From positions 1 to 46,246 of the forward strand of contig JAEOSY010000049.1 in the NCBI GenBank assembly GCA_016840125.1: a stretch of 46,246 bases of DNA. Reading direction: 5' to 3'. The position numbers and the translations under genes are program-made. This document shows, piece after piece, positions 33,389 through 41,844 of this stretch (position 1 is its first letter; the number at the start of each line of letters is the position of its first letter). The stretch comes from Candidatus Helarchaeota archaeon. Lineage in GTDB: Archaea > Asgardarchaeota > Lokiarchaeia > Helarchaeales > HEL-GB-A. The notes under the pieces are model-generated. The model was not told where the DNA came from, did no database searches, and saw nothing but the letters and a program-made list of their open reading frames with translations.

Positions 33389-34750
33389 TCACATACCTTT
33401 TTGAGCATGAAGTTTGCCTAATTTTCCTTTCATAACCTGTGTTTCTTCTAAGTTTGGATAGAAAACAAGGAATATTAAACTTAGAAATAATGCAATACTT
33501 GGGAATAACCCCATAATCATACTATAAGCTAAAATAGGAGAAGCTATAAGTGTTACCGTCCAGGCTGCAACAGTATTTGCAACACCGATAGCAGGCTTTG
33601 TAAAGAGTGCATTTGTTCCAAAGAACATAGCTTCACGTCTTTGATTTGTTTTCAATTCATCAAAATCAGAAGATTCACCAATCATAACGTTAGCGAACAT
33701 CAAACCACCTGATAAACCAAAACCAGCGATTACCAAACTGATAATTGCCAACCAAGCTATTTGTCCTGCAAGGAATAATAGAAGCAATCCGGATGCAATG
33801 GTAAGTGTGCTCAAGAATACGGCATATCTAATACCTTTTTTCTGGCTAATATATTTATTGACTAAAAATCCAGGGATTAATGAAATAAATAAGGCTCCAA
33901 AAATCAAATAACTCATGAAACCGGTAGCTGAAAGCACATTTTGAGAATAATCAATAGCTATCAAGATTACAATTGAGGAGGAAAATTGCACCATGAAATT
34001 CCATCCAATGAAAGACATGAAGGGTTTATTCTTTATGCTAAATTTAATTGCCTTGATAAGCCCAAGAGGTTTCTTGTCCTTTGGAATTTCTCGCTCCTTG
34101 AGAAAAAAACTTGGTATAAAAAGGACCGACAAAGCTATTACTCCACCAATAATAATAAAAATAAAGAACGGTATGAGTTGAGCTACGGATACTAAAGTTT
34201 CAGGGAGCAAAACAAGGGGGAAAATAAAAGAGATTGCAACACCTATAATCGCGAAGATTTGGGTGAAAAAATTAACTTTCGTGCGTTCATCAGTTGATGT
34301 GGACAGTTCAGGCATTAAGGAATTATAACAACCAGCTACCATGGTGTAACAACCATCAAAAAGAAGAATAAAAACTGTTAGCCATATAAACATACTCATT
34401 TGATCAAATTGTACGGGAACAAAGAGAAGAACCATTGTAAGAAGCCAGATAGGTGTGAGAAATCTAATATATGGTATTCTTCGCCCCATTTTTGATTTAG
34501 TTCGATCTGATATCCAACCGAAAATAGGATCATTAATGGCGTTCCATATATTATAAATAACGAGCATTATAATGGTCCATGAAAGGGCATCCATCTTCAT
34601 TAGGGTGAAAAAGAATTTATAAGTTGCAGCTGCTTGCACTCCATTGAAAAATTGTGTCCCAAATGCGCCCATACCATAAATTATTTTAGTTTTTCCGGGC
34701 ACAGTTACAGCCATCGAGTCGGTAATCATTTGGGAGGGTTGAGTGTCCAT
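33389..34750 (-). CDS. GPH-family (MFS_2) cation symporter
   Basis: A 453-residue, 12-helix major facilitator. WNAINDPIFGWISDRTKSKM and the following GRRIPYIR are the classic glycoside-pentoside-hexuronide:cation symporter (MelB-like) loop 2-3 motif. Related eukaryotic MFSD2 proteins carry lysolipids, so sugar and lipid substrates are both possible. It is the first gene of an operon with the radical SAM enzyme (six bases apart) and a membrane protein. GCC rather than ribosome-site extremes at the start: the ATG at 34750 is the only good start nearby. Confidence 0.88.
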   Translation of the reverse strand: MDTQPSQMITDSMAVTVPGKTKIIYGMGAFGTQFFNGVQAAATYKFFFTLMKMDALSWTIIMLVIYNIWNAINDPIFGWISDRTKSKMGRRIPYIRFLTPIWLLTMVLLFVPVQFDQMSMFIWLTVFILLFDGCYTMVAGCYNSLMPELSTSTDERTKVNFFTQIFAIIGVAISFIFPLVLLPETLVSVAQLIPFFIFIIIGGVIALSVLFIPSFFLKEREIPKDKKPLGLIKAIKFSIKNKPFMSFIGWNFMVQFSSSIVILIAIDYSQNVLSATGFMSYLIFGALFISLIPGFLVNKYISQKKGIRYAVFLSTLTIASGLLLLFLAGQIAWLAIISLVIAGFGLSGGLMFANVMIGESSDFDELKTNQRREAMFFGTNALFTKPAIGVANTVAAWTVTLIASPILAYSMIMGLFPSIALFLSLIFLVFYPNLEETQVMKGKLGKLHAQKGM

Positions 34751-34860
34751 TCAAAATCCTCTTACGGTTATTAAACAAGATATGAATATTTCACTTAAGA
34801 ATCTATTTTAAACTGTTTCTGGATGCAATAGACGATGTACTTATTGAAATAAAGGAAAAA

Positions 34861-35193
34861 TTATTTGTAATTCTCTCTGGCGGGATTAAAAATATCAATT
34901 ACAACAGCATCTTCGACAATGGTTGCACCGTGTTCAGCATTAGCAGGGGCAAGGTAACTATCCCCAGCTTTTAGACGATAACTCTTTTCATAAATACGAA
35001 AATCGAGTACTCCTTTGACTACATATCCCTTTTGAGCATGAGGATGGGAATGAATCGGAAGATCGGCACCCTTTCGCAAATCGAAATAGACTAACATTAC
35101 ATTATCATCATAAACAAGTGTATGACGGTATATTCCAGGGAGCATTTCAACGGGTGTAACATCTTTGAAATTAATCACCTTCATTTCGGGCAT
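34861..35193 (-). CDS. single-domain cupin
   Basis: A 110-residue cupin. Motif 1 is HSHPHAQKGYVVKGVLDFRI with two to three metal-binding histidines, and motif 2 is LAPANAEHGATIVEDAVV with the further His. Small cupins serve as sugar isomerases, dioxygenases, or sensing domains; no choice can be made. GAATTTATGCC start context is plain. It sits between two MFS genes on the same strand but with separating spacers of about 75-110 bases. Confidence 0.85.
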   Translation of the reverse strand: MPEMKVINFKDVTPVEMLPGIYRHTLVYDDNVMLVYFDLRKGADLPIHSHPHAQKGYVVKGVLDFRIYEKSYRLKAGDSYLAPANAEHGATIVEDAVVIDIFNPARENYK

Positions 35194-35268
35194 AAATTCT
35201 CACCTACCAATTAATTTGTGTATTGATTAAATGTAAAAAAAAAGGTATTATTAAGGATTTTCAGAATC

Positions 35269-36549
35269 TTAGTCTTCTACGGATGGTGGTACTAGGGGAG
35301 TTTCATCCTCATCCGGAGTCTTTTCTTCAATTTCAGGAGGAGACGTATCTATTGAGAAAGATGTAGGGCTTGTTGGAAAGGTAACTTCTTCGAGGTTCGT
35401 TTCTTCGCCCCACAAGTATATGAAGAGAAGTGCAAGACCTGTGATAACAGCGCACGCAAATGCAACCCACGGAGATGCTGTGGATCCACCAGCTCCATTA
35501 CCTATAAGATAGCCCAAGAAGAATGTGAGAAGGTTTAAGGATAGAAAGACAGAATAATAGCGTGCTCGTCGATCGGGAGGTGCGATGTCGCTAATGACAA
35601 TAATAATCGCAACTATTAGGACAGCAAACCCCGCAAGAAAGACAGCTCCAACAGGAAAGAAGTACGATAGAAACGATATCACCGCAAGAATCGACCCATA
35701 GAATAGAATCTGTTTCCGCCCTTTATCAAGTATCGGCCCACCGATAAGCAGAAATAATGCTGCAGCAGCAAAACCAATACTTGCCATGGATCGATAATCT
35801 TGTGCAGAAGTTTGTCCGGCGCCACCAACTGGTAGAAATATTCCTTGGGCGAGAAAAATCAAGACAAATGAGATTAAATAAATCCGAAATTTGGGATTAT
35901 CCCAGACAAATCCATAAGATTCTTGAATTACATCAAGAATAGTACGCCCTTCAGAGGGAGTTGTTGGAACAGATTCAATAGTTTCTTCGGTCTTAGCAAA
36001 TAAGATATAGACAGAAAGCGCAGCGCCAATTAATTTCACAATAGCGAAAGCGATGATTAACACCATTGGGACGAAAATCGTTGAACTATACCAAGATAAG
36101 GCGGTGGCAGCTACAATCCAGGCAAAACCGCTAATGATTCCTGCAGTTTTACCGCGTTGCTCCATTTTTGTTACATCAGCGAAAAAAGCTAGCATTCCAA
36201 CGATTGTGAAGCCTGATAAAATACCAATGAAAACCCACAGAATAGACTCAACAGCCAGATTTCCTATATTAAAAGCGAGAACAAATGTCAGAAGTCCTTC
36301 AGGAATTAGTAATAGAAGAAACCAAGAACGGCGGGCTCTGTCAACAATGGCACCAGCAAATATCAATGTGATAATCAAAGGAATAAGATATACATATATT
36401 ATATTGGCAGATAAAGTTGGGGTAGTTTGTAGCTGAACAATTATGATAGATACTACGTCGACTCCAAGGAAAATTATAAGGAATATCAGTAGAAAACTGA
36501 AAATCTTTTTCTCCATTTGTATTTCTAAGCGATCTAAAAAGTTAGACAT
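35269..36549 (-). CDS. major facilitator superfamily transporter
   Basis: A 426-residue, 12-helix transporter. The first helices include IFLGVDVVSIIIVQLQ, with the loop motif AGAIVDRARRSWFLLL (the DRxxRR loop 2-3 motif) and its second-half copy GGPILDKGRKQILFYG. An acidic, proline-rich cytoplasmic tail (about 395-426) is unusual and may bind partners. Substrate unknown. The ATG at 36549 is chosen over a GTG three codons earlier because AAGGTGG lies six bases before it. Confidence 0.85.
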   Translation of the reverse strand: MSNFLDRLEIQMEKKIFSFLLIFLIIFLGVDVVSIIIVQLQTTPTLSANIIYVYLIPLIITLIFAGAIVDRARRSWFLLLLIPEGLLTFVLAFNIGNLAVESILWVFIGILSGFTIVGMLAFFADVTKMEQRGKTAGIISGFAWIVAATALSWYSSTIFVPMVLIIAFAIVKLIGAALSVYILFAKTEETIESVPTTPSEGRTILDVIQESYGFVWDNPKFRIYLISFVLIFLAQGIFLPVGGAGQTSAQDYRSMASIGFAAAALFLLIGGPILDKGRKQILFYGSILAVISFLSYFFPVGAVFLAGFAVLIVAIIIVISDIAPPDRRARYYSVFLSLNLLTFFLGYLIGNGAGGSTASPWVAFACAVITGLALLFIYLWGEETNLEEVTFPTSPTSFSIDTSPPEIEEKTPDEDETPLVPPSVED

Positions 36550-36673
36550 ATTTTCCACCTTTGAAAAGTGATAGATAATAAGATATTGTAATATTTAAAA
36601 TCAGTATTTTACAAAGAAAATATAATTAAGTTCAGACTGTGACGTTTTTTTAATAATTTAGAAGGTGACTCAA

Positions 36674-37147
36674 GTGATCCAAATCCGAGAATATAAAGAC
36701 GAATTTTATGCTGCGGCAACACAGTTAATGCGGAAATTAACGGAAATGATGGGGGAAACATTTGACGAGTTTCGGTGGAAGACCTCACTTCTCGCCCGAA
36801 AGAGTGCTCAGGAAGGTATGTTTGTTGCGCTTGAGGGGGATCAAGTGGTAGGAATGAGCTTTGCCGAGATTAAAGGCAGAGAGGCAGTTTCGCCGTTCGG
36901 ATACATCAGCAGTGTAATTGTAGATAAGGATTACAGGGGTCAGGGCGTCGGTGAATTATTAATTCAAAAAGCTGTTATGCACTTGGGGAGAAGAGGGGTA
37001 AGTGCAGTTCGGATTAATGTGAGAAAAGATGCTACTGGGGCTATTAAGCTATATGAGAAGGTAGGGTTCAAAGAAAAGTTCCGAGTTTTAGAACTAGAAA
37101 TAAGTGCGACCCAAAAATGGGAAAAACAGCAGCCACCTAAGGCTTAA
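36674..37147 (+). CDS. GNAT-family N-acetyltransferase
   Basis: A 157-residue acetyltransferase. VDKDYRGQGVGELLIQKA contains the acetyl-CoA-binding R/QxxGxG/A motif, with IKLYEKVGFKEKFRVLELE as the C-terminal signature of the fold. Substrate unknown; could be a RimI-like protein acetyltransferase or a small-molecule enzyme. Two GTG starts are in frame; the one at 36674 is chosen because AAGGTGA lies five bases before it. Confidence 0.88.
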   Translation: MIQIREYKDEFYAAATQLMRKLTEMMGETFDEFRWKTSLLARKSAQEGMFVALEGDQVVGMSFAEIKGREAVSPFGYISSVIVDKDYRGQGVGELLIQKAVMHLGRRGVSAVRINVRKDATGAIKLYEKVGFKEKFRVLELEISATQKWEKQQPPKA

Positions 37148-37161
37148 TTTACTTCTTTTAA

Positions 37162-38088
37162 CTATGGTTTGAAAAGGACTGTAACCTCACAGCCTTCATC
37201 ACCCGCAGCAGATCTCTTGGATGCAATTGCGGTCAGTTTGGGATTTATAGTTTCAGCTAATGCAGCCTCCCAAGTGACGAATGCTTTACAAAACCGGGGG
37301 TATTTTAAACCTCTATGGGGACATTCATACGGTCCTTGACAAAACCTTACGATAGAATATTCATCGGTTGTTTCTACTACGGGTTCAACATTCGGATAAC
37401 AATATCGCATCCAACCAACTAAACCATAGACCACATATATATACATAATCATCGACATTAATGTTTTCACACTCGTTCCAGGATAAAGCCCAGTATTTTT
37501 GAGGCGAAGGGCTTCATGGTGTCCAAATTTTCGGGCAGCATCTTCCGTGGCTTCTACAAATTTGTCGCGATAGACTGACTCGAAAATCCAGTTCAACACA
37601 CCACCCGATAGACTCCCTGCAAAGTGTAAATACGAAACCATAGGATTACGAATTAGGTATTTGGTAGATCGCTCGAAATCTAAGGTAATATCTCTAACTC
37701 TTAGGAAGGCAATTCGAAACGCTTGGGCAAATAGCTGCGGCAAAAATTTTGGTCCGACAATTTGATGGGCAGATTTCGTGCCATAACTCAAGATTAAATA
37801 CCAAAAACGAGCGCGATCACTCCAGGTAATCCGATTTTTTTCCTGATAGACTTTTTTAGGTAACCAATCAGGGGGATTTTTTTCTATCTCCCATAAAATC
37901 TTATGATGCGGAGGTGAAACCTCGCGTAATAGCCGAATTGGGATTTTTAAAAATAATGTGAGCCCCAGAACAACAGCCCAAGTCGAAGCCAATGTTACAT
38001 AAGTTTCAGAAGTGCTAAAAAACAAAAAAATGAGAACCGTAAGTAAAACCATAATGAAAATGCCAACAAGTGCAAAAAAAGCAGACAT
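37162..38088 (-). CDS. membrane-anchored protein with ATC-hydrolase-like cysteine domain
   Basis: A 308-residue protein with two N-terminal transmembrane helices (about 4-24 and 29-47) and a large soluble part. The C-terminal 60 residues, CQGPYECPHRGLKYPRFCKA followed by TINPKLTAIASKRSAAGDEG and a final Cys, resemble the L-2-amino-thiazoline-4-carboxylate hydrolase/4-vinyl-reductase-like (V4R) fold. Members of these families bind small ligands through a pair or trio of cysteines. The match is inferred from pattern. Function unknown. It converges with the GNAT gene, 14 bases apart, and diverges from the 106-residue gene. Confidence 0.7.
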   Translation of the reverse strand: MSAFFALVGIFIMVLLTVLIFLFFSTSETYVTLASTWAVVLGLTLFLKIPIRLLREVSPPHHKILWEIEKNPPDWLPKKVYQEKNRITWSDRARFWYLILSYGTKSAHQIVGPKFLPQLFAQAFRIAFLRVRDITLDFERSTKYLIRNPMVSYLHFAGSLSGGVLNWIFESVYRDKFVEATEDAARKFGHHEALRLKNTGLYPGTSVKTLMSMIMYIYVVYGLVGWMRYCYPNVEPVVETTDEYSIVRFCQGPYECPHRGLKYPRFCKAFVTWEAALAETINPKLTAIASKRSAAGDEGCEVTVLFKP

Positions 38089-38166
38089 GATACATTGTGA
38101 AATCGTAATTGGGTATTTATATTTGTTGATACTAAGTTTGAATTAACGTTATTTGGAGAGAATTTT

Positions 38167-38487
38167 ATGACACCAGAAAAAAAATCAAGTCCATTGGACG
38201 TAAAATTGGAGATAATTAATGCAAAAGATTGGAAGAAGAGTAAGAATATAAAATTAAATGTGAAGGGAATGTTTAGGAATAGTGGTTGGAAGGTAAAAAA
38301 CCACTCTTCTAAAACAATGGGAGATTTAATAGAAATAAATATCACCGCGGAACATAGTGGAGGGCTAGCAGCCATGGTTCTAACAGCCTTTGAAGTATCC
38401 GAAGAAGTTCAATTAGATAAACAAAGAGATTATATAAAAATTCGGGTTCTTATTGATGGGGATGAGTGTTTAACTCAAAATCTCTAA
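38167..38487 (+). CDS. small beta-rich hypothetical protein
   Basis: A 106-residue protein with a lysine-rich N-terminus and alternating strands (KLEIINAKDWKKSKNIKLNV, EINITAEHSGGLAAMVLTAF, YIKIRVLIDG). It has no signal peptide. No family recognised. GGAGAG precedes the ATG. It is divergent from the ATC-hydrolase-like membrane gene and converges with the 57-residue single-TM gene, three bases apart. An overlapping reverse frame is phenylalanine-rich and judged a shadow. Confidence 0.65.
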   Translation: MTPEKKSSPLDVKLEIINAKDWKKSKNIKLNVKGMFRNSGWKVKNHSSKTMGDLIEINITAEHSGGLAAMVLTAFEVSEEVQLDKQRDYIKIRVLIDGDECLTQNL

Positions 38488-38490
38488 TCT

Positions 38491-38664
38491 TTAGAAAAAG
38501 GGGGTTTCAAACTCCACTGAATCGAACTCAAATGCACCTGCAAGAAGAGAGAGCACGATCACGACGAAGAAGATTGCACCAATAGCCATGAAAACTAATG
38601 AGAGTTTGTCTTCAAAATTGATTTTGTCATTTTCCAAGTCGTAGAGGATGGAATTCAAGTCCAT
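38491..38664 (-). CDS. 57-residue single-TM membrane protein
   Basis: Too short for usual length cut-offs. It reads from ATG at 38664 to TAA at 38491: an acidic N-terminus (MDLNSILYDLENDKINFEDK), one transmembrane helix (about 23-44, with AIGAIFFVVIVLSLLAG), and an acidic C-terminal tail (EFDSVEFETPFF). It is codirectional with the ABC ATPase and starts 39 bases after that gene's stop, so it is probably translated from the same message. It may be a small accessory subunit. GGTTG upstream is a weak ribosome site. Support comes from reading frame, hydrophobic pattern and tight fit between neighbours. Confidence 0.65.
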   Translation of the reverse strand: MDLNSILYDLENDKINFEDKLSLVFMAIGAIFFVVIVLSLLAGAFEFDSVEFETPFF

Positions 38665-38703
38665 ATCTATACAACCAGTATCAAAGATTATAAATCTTAC
38701 TCG

Positions 38704-39702
38704 TCATCCGGTGGTATTGGGAGTTTCAGCTTTTGATTGTTTAATGCGTATTCGGAAATAATCCAAAAAGCTCGCCTGATCGATTGAAAAACTCTGAAAT
38801 TGAATATTTTTCTCATAAATAGAATTTAATAATACATTGAGCTGGTTTGGAATACCTTTTGCGAAGATTTTTAGTGAATTTCTTCCAACTTTTAAGATAT
38901 ATTGTATCGAATCGATCGATTCTAATTTAGATATCAGACTATCAGATATAGAATTAAAATGCATGAGTGCTGTTCGCCCATTACTAGGAAAAAAAAGCTT
39001 GATGAGGGTCTCTGGAGTGGCGAATTCTATAACCTGTCCATTATCTAAAATGGCAAGACGGTCTACATACTGCGCTACCTCTAGATCATGCGAGACCATC
39101 ACAATGGTTGTATTTAAAGTTTTGTTGAGAATTTTTAAATAGTTGAGGACATCAATACGAAGGTGAGCATCCAGACCAGTTGTTGGTTCATCTAGTATTA
39201 GTACTTCTGGGTTGTGTATCATTCCAATACAGATTGAAACGCGCTTTTTCTCCCCGCCAGATAACGTTCTCACAGGTTTGTCCATCAAATTTTCTGTGAA
39301 GCCGAGGATCGAGAGGATTTTTTTAGCCCGCACTCTAATTTCGGATTTTGATAATCCATACATTTTCCCAAAATAATACGCGTTTTTTAACGCGGAGAAT
39401 TCAGGATACACATCATCAAGGCTACCCATTTGAGGAACGTAACCCATTTTAATAATGGCATGTTCGTGATCGAGAAAAACATCAAATCCTGCAATGCGTG
39501 CAAATCCACGAGTGGGTTTTAGTTGGCCCGTTAGCACTTTAATCGCAGTTGATTTTCCCGCGCCGGATTCACCGATAATTCCCAAAATCTCGCCGCGATT
39601 AGCAATTAAACTTATATCCTCGATCAAGATATGATTTTTTATCCTAACTGTAACATGTGAAATGAATACGACATGTTTTTTTACGCTACTTGAGGCTTTA
39701 GC
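38704..39702 (-). CDS. ABC transporter ATP-binding protein (ABC-2 type)
   Basis: A 332-residue ATPase with Walker A GESGAGKST, Q-loop YVPQMG, signature LSGGEKKR, Walker B VLILDEPTTGLD, and H-loop VSHD. A C-terminal ~90-residue extension (LISKLESIDSIQYILKVGRN) matches the DUF4162-like tail common in ABC-2 exporters. It is divergent from the ABC-2 permease gene, with a single near-palindromic TATA box (39741-39751) between them. The ATG at 39702 is preferred over that at 39723 because GGGATAG precedes it and the distances from the box then match on both sides. Confidence 0.92.
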   Translation of the reverse strand, partial: AKASSSVKKHVVFISHVTVRIKNHILIEDISLIANRGEILGIIGESGAGKSTAIKVLTGQLKPTRGFARIAGFDVFLDHEHAIIKMGYVPQMGSLDDVYPEFSALKNAYYFGKMYGLSKSEIRVRAKKILSILGFTENLMDKPVRTLSGGEKKRVSICIGMIHNPEVLILDEPTTGLDAHLRIDVLNYLKILNKTLNTTIVMVSHDLEVAQYVDRLAILDNGQVIEFATPETLIKLFFPSNGRTALMHFNSISDSLISKLESIDSIQYILKVGRNSLKIFAKGIPNQLNVLLNSIYEKNIQFQSFSIDQASFLDYFRIRIKQSKAETPNTTG

Positions 39703-39740
39703 CATGAATCTATCCCATATCATTTGTGCTTTACACGATA

Positions 39741-39751
39741 CTTATAATAAG
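39741..39751. promoter_or_regulatory. near-palindromic bidirectional TATA box
   Basis: CTTATAATAAG reads almost the same on both strands. Its centre is 43-44 bases from both the ATPase start (39702) and the permease start (39789). It would give leaders of about 18-20 nt with ribosome sites on each side, a neat way to co-express a divergent ATPase-permease pair. Confidence 0.5.
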
Positions 39752-39788
39752 AGTAGACAGTATTCATATATTTAATAGGTGTGCAAGC

Positions 39789-40895
39789 GTGTTTGGACGT
39801 GTTATAAGGGTTTTTTCATTAGCACAGAAGGAAATAGAGTCGTTATTTAAAGATAAGCAGGCATTGCTTATAATTTTTCTATTGCCCGCCCTTGTACTAT
39901 TAGCAATTGGGCTTGGATCTGGGGGAGGAAGTGCCTATGCTAAAATTGGGATTGTTGATTTAGATACTACTAGTGGAGCTGCATTTCCGCTCCCAGATCT
40001 ATCTGAAAATTTCACCGATACGCTTGATAATATAGAAAACACGGATATTCTCATCTTCAGCAGTATTGCAGAAGCGAATGAGTCGCTCTATAAGGGGGAA
40101 ATTGCGGGTTTTATTGTTATTCCAGATATGTTTGAGCAAAATCTCTCGTCTATAGCCCTCCCGCGAATTGCCTATATCGAGGTTTTTTTAGATGATACGG
40201 ATGTTGGAGCGGCTGGGACAATAATTGGAAAGATTGAATTAGCGATTTTAACCTTTAAATATAACTTGAGCTACATTCGAGATGAAGTCTTGTATGTTCC
40301 TACGTTTCAATTCTCGTCTGATTCGAATTTATACAGGGCGGCCCCTTTTGTCTTCTGTATCACGATTCTAGGCTCAACCATGATGACATCAGCACAGAGT
40401 ATTGTTGGTGATGTTCCACTCCGACGAATGCTGCTTACGCCCGCACGTAAAACGGAGGTTCTTTTAGCTAAGCTGATGGGTTATTCGCTGATAGTATTCC
40501 TCCAAATACAGGAACTCCTATTATTATCTTGGTTGGGATTTGGTCTTCCCCTCAGGTGTGGATATTTTCAAATTCTAATCTTACTTTTCCTAGTGGGGTT
40601 TTCAGGTATTACATTGGGTCTTTTGCTCTCCGTTGTAGCCACTTCCAGGCTACAAGCCAGCCAATATTTCCTTCTAATATTCATTTTGATGTTGGTTCTT
40701 ACCTGGTTTGGAGGTCTTGACTTCATAAGAAACGTCATCCCGCTCTATCGAGGACAGGAAGCCTTTGGGATAATGGCATATAAGGGATTCACCATCCTTG
40801 AGGCTGGAATGGACATATTAGTCATTTTTCTGTTTGGATTTGTCTCTTATCTCCTCGCGCACATTGTTTTCCATTTCAAAAAGTCCGTGATTTAA
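39789..40895 (+). CDS. ABC-2 type transporter permease
   Basis: A 368-residue permease of the ABC-2 family: an N-terminal helix (ALLIIFLLPALVLLAIGLG), a large extracytoplasmic domain (about 40-190), then five helices including MTSAQSIVGDVPLRRMLLTP, the typical coupling region, and the final helices. The GTG at 39789 is chosen: AGGTGTG lies eight bases before it, and earlier in-frame codons fall upstream of the predicted transcription start. Its partner is the divergent ATPase at 38704-39702. The substrate is unknown; ABC-2 exporters move lipids, polymers or drugs. Confidence 0.9.
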   Translation: MFGRVIRVFSLAQKEIESLFKDKQALLIIFLLPALVLLAIGLGSGGGSAYAKIGIVDLDTTSGAAFPLPDLSENFTDTLDNIENTDILIFSSIAEANESLYKGEIAGFIVIPDMFEQNLSSIALPRIAYIEVFLDDTDVGAAGTIIGKIELAILTFKYNLSYIRDEVLYVPTFQFSSDSNLYRAAPFVFCITILGSTMMTSAQSIVGDVPLRRMLLTPARKTEVLLAKLMGYSLIVFLQIQELLLLSWLGFGLPLRCGYFQILILLFLVGFSGITLGLLLSVVATSRLQASQYFLLIFILMLVLTWFGGLDFIRNVIPLYRGQEAFGIMAYKGFTILEAGMDILVIFLFGFVSYLLAHIVFHFKKSVI

Positions 40896-40987
40896 GTTGT
40901 TTTTCTATCAATACTTGATAGGTAATAATTTATTTAGCAATCGGTTATTACATAAATGAGAATCCAAATATTTACTAACGAGAGAAA

Positions 40988-41821
40988 ATGGCAGCAAGAA
41001 ATCAATTTCAACAGAAAGTCAACTACTTGAGACAACTTGAGAAGAAATTCAGATCGTTTCTTTTGAATGGAGAAAATAAAAAAGCCATTGATTTATTACT
41101 CCAAATAATTGAAGGTTATAACAGTATTGGAGCTCAGGAAACTGTAAGAAATTTAAAAAGTGAATTAAAAATCCTTCTTAAAAGATTCAATCTGTCCTTC
41201 ACAATGCCAGAAGAGTCAGAAGATCATGAACGTGCAGACCCTAAAGAAGTTTTAAAGTTTATTTCCGCTCTTGAGAAGAAGGTTCGAAGAAGACTTTTAC
41301 AAGGGAAAGTGAATGAGGCTATTAGAGATTTAAAATATATTATTACAGAATTACGTGAGCTTCGTCATGATGAAAAGGCAGATTTGCTTGAAAATACCTT
41401 GAATCAATATATATTAGAGTTATCCGGAGAGGCTCTGGCTCAAACTCCATCCAAACCAGCCCAGCCGAAGCTCAAACCAATACGATTACCTAGTCCAATT
41501 AAACCCTTTACCAAGACTTCAGCACCAGCTCAACCACCTCAAACTAGCCCATCACAACTCACCCCTCCCATTGAAATAGAAACCCCATCAAAACCGCTTC
41601 GAGCAATTCCACCTCCACCTATGCCATCATCCCAAGTATCAACAATCCCACCAATTTCACCTACAATTCCACATCCACCAAAACCACCCTCTCTAATGGC
41701 AGAATCGCCTCAAACTAAAAACCAAGTCTTAACAATCAAAGATGAGCCTTTATCTGAAGAAGAAATGATTGTAGAAAAGTTATTTGAGATAAAGGATATG
41801 TTCTCTAAAAAATCAAGTTAA
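40988..41821 (+). CDS. duplicated helical-repeat protein with proline-rich tail
   Basis: A 277-residue protein. Two copies of a ~60-residue helical unit occur at about 12-65 and 90-145: LEKKFRSFLLNGENKKAIDL and LEKKVRRRLLQGKVNEAIRD align residue by residue, showing internal duplication. The units look TPR- or MIT-like (helix pairs). A proline-rich, low-complexity tail (about 155-245) and a terminal acidic helix (EEEMIVEKLFEIKDMFSKK) follow. A helical bundle on a flexible linker suggests an adaptor. Possible relation to ESCRT-type MIT domains is only a thought. It converges with the Rab-like gene. Confidence 0.65.
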   Translation: MAARNQFQQKVNYLRQLEKKFRSFLLNGENKKAIDLLLQIIEGYNSIGAQETVRNLKSELKILLKRFNLSFTMPEESEDHERADPKEVLKFISALEKKVRRRLLQGKVNEAIRDLKYIITELRELRHDEKADLLENTLNQYILELSGEALAQTPSKPAQPKLKPIRLPSPIKPFTKTSAPAQPPQTSPSQLTPPIEIETPSKPLRAIPPPPMPSSQVSTIPPISPTIPHPPKPPSLMAESPQTKNQVLTIKDEPLSEEEMIVEKLFEIKDMFSKKSS

Positions 41822-41830
41822 TTATTTAAC

Positions 41831-41840
41831 AAAAAAAAAA
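41831..41840 (-). terminator. T tract after the Rab-like GTPase gene
   Basis: Ten consecutive T residues on the minus strand, 5-14 bases after the GTPase stop. The same tract lies 10 bases past the convergent gene's stop on the plus strand as a run of A residues, so only minus-strand termination is clear. Confidence 0.5.
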
Positions 41841-41844
41841 GAAT

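Noticed and set aside
37995..38375. 126-residue minus-strand frame
   Set aside because: Overlaps both the membrane-anchored gene start and the 106-residue plus gene; phenylalanine/leucine-rich antisense pattern.
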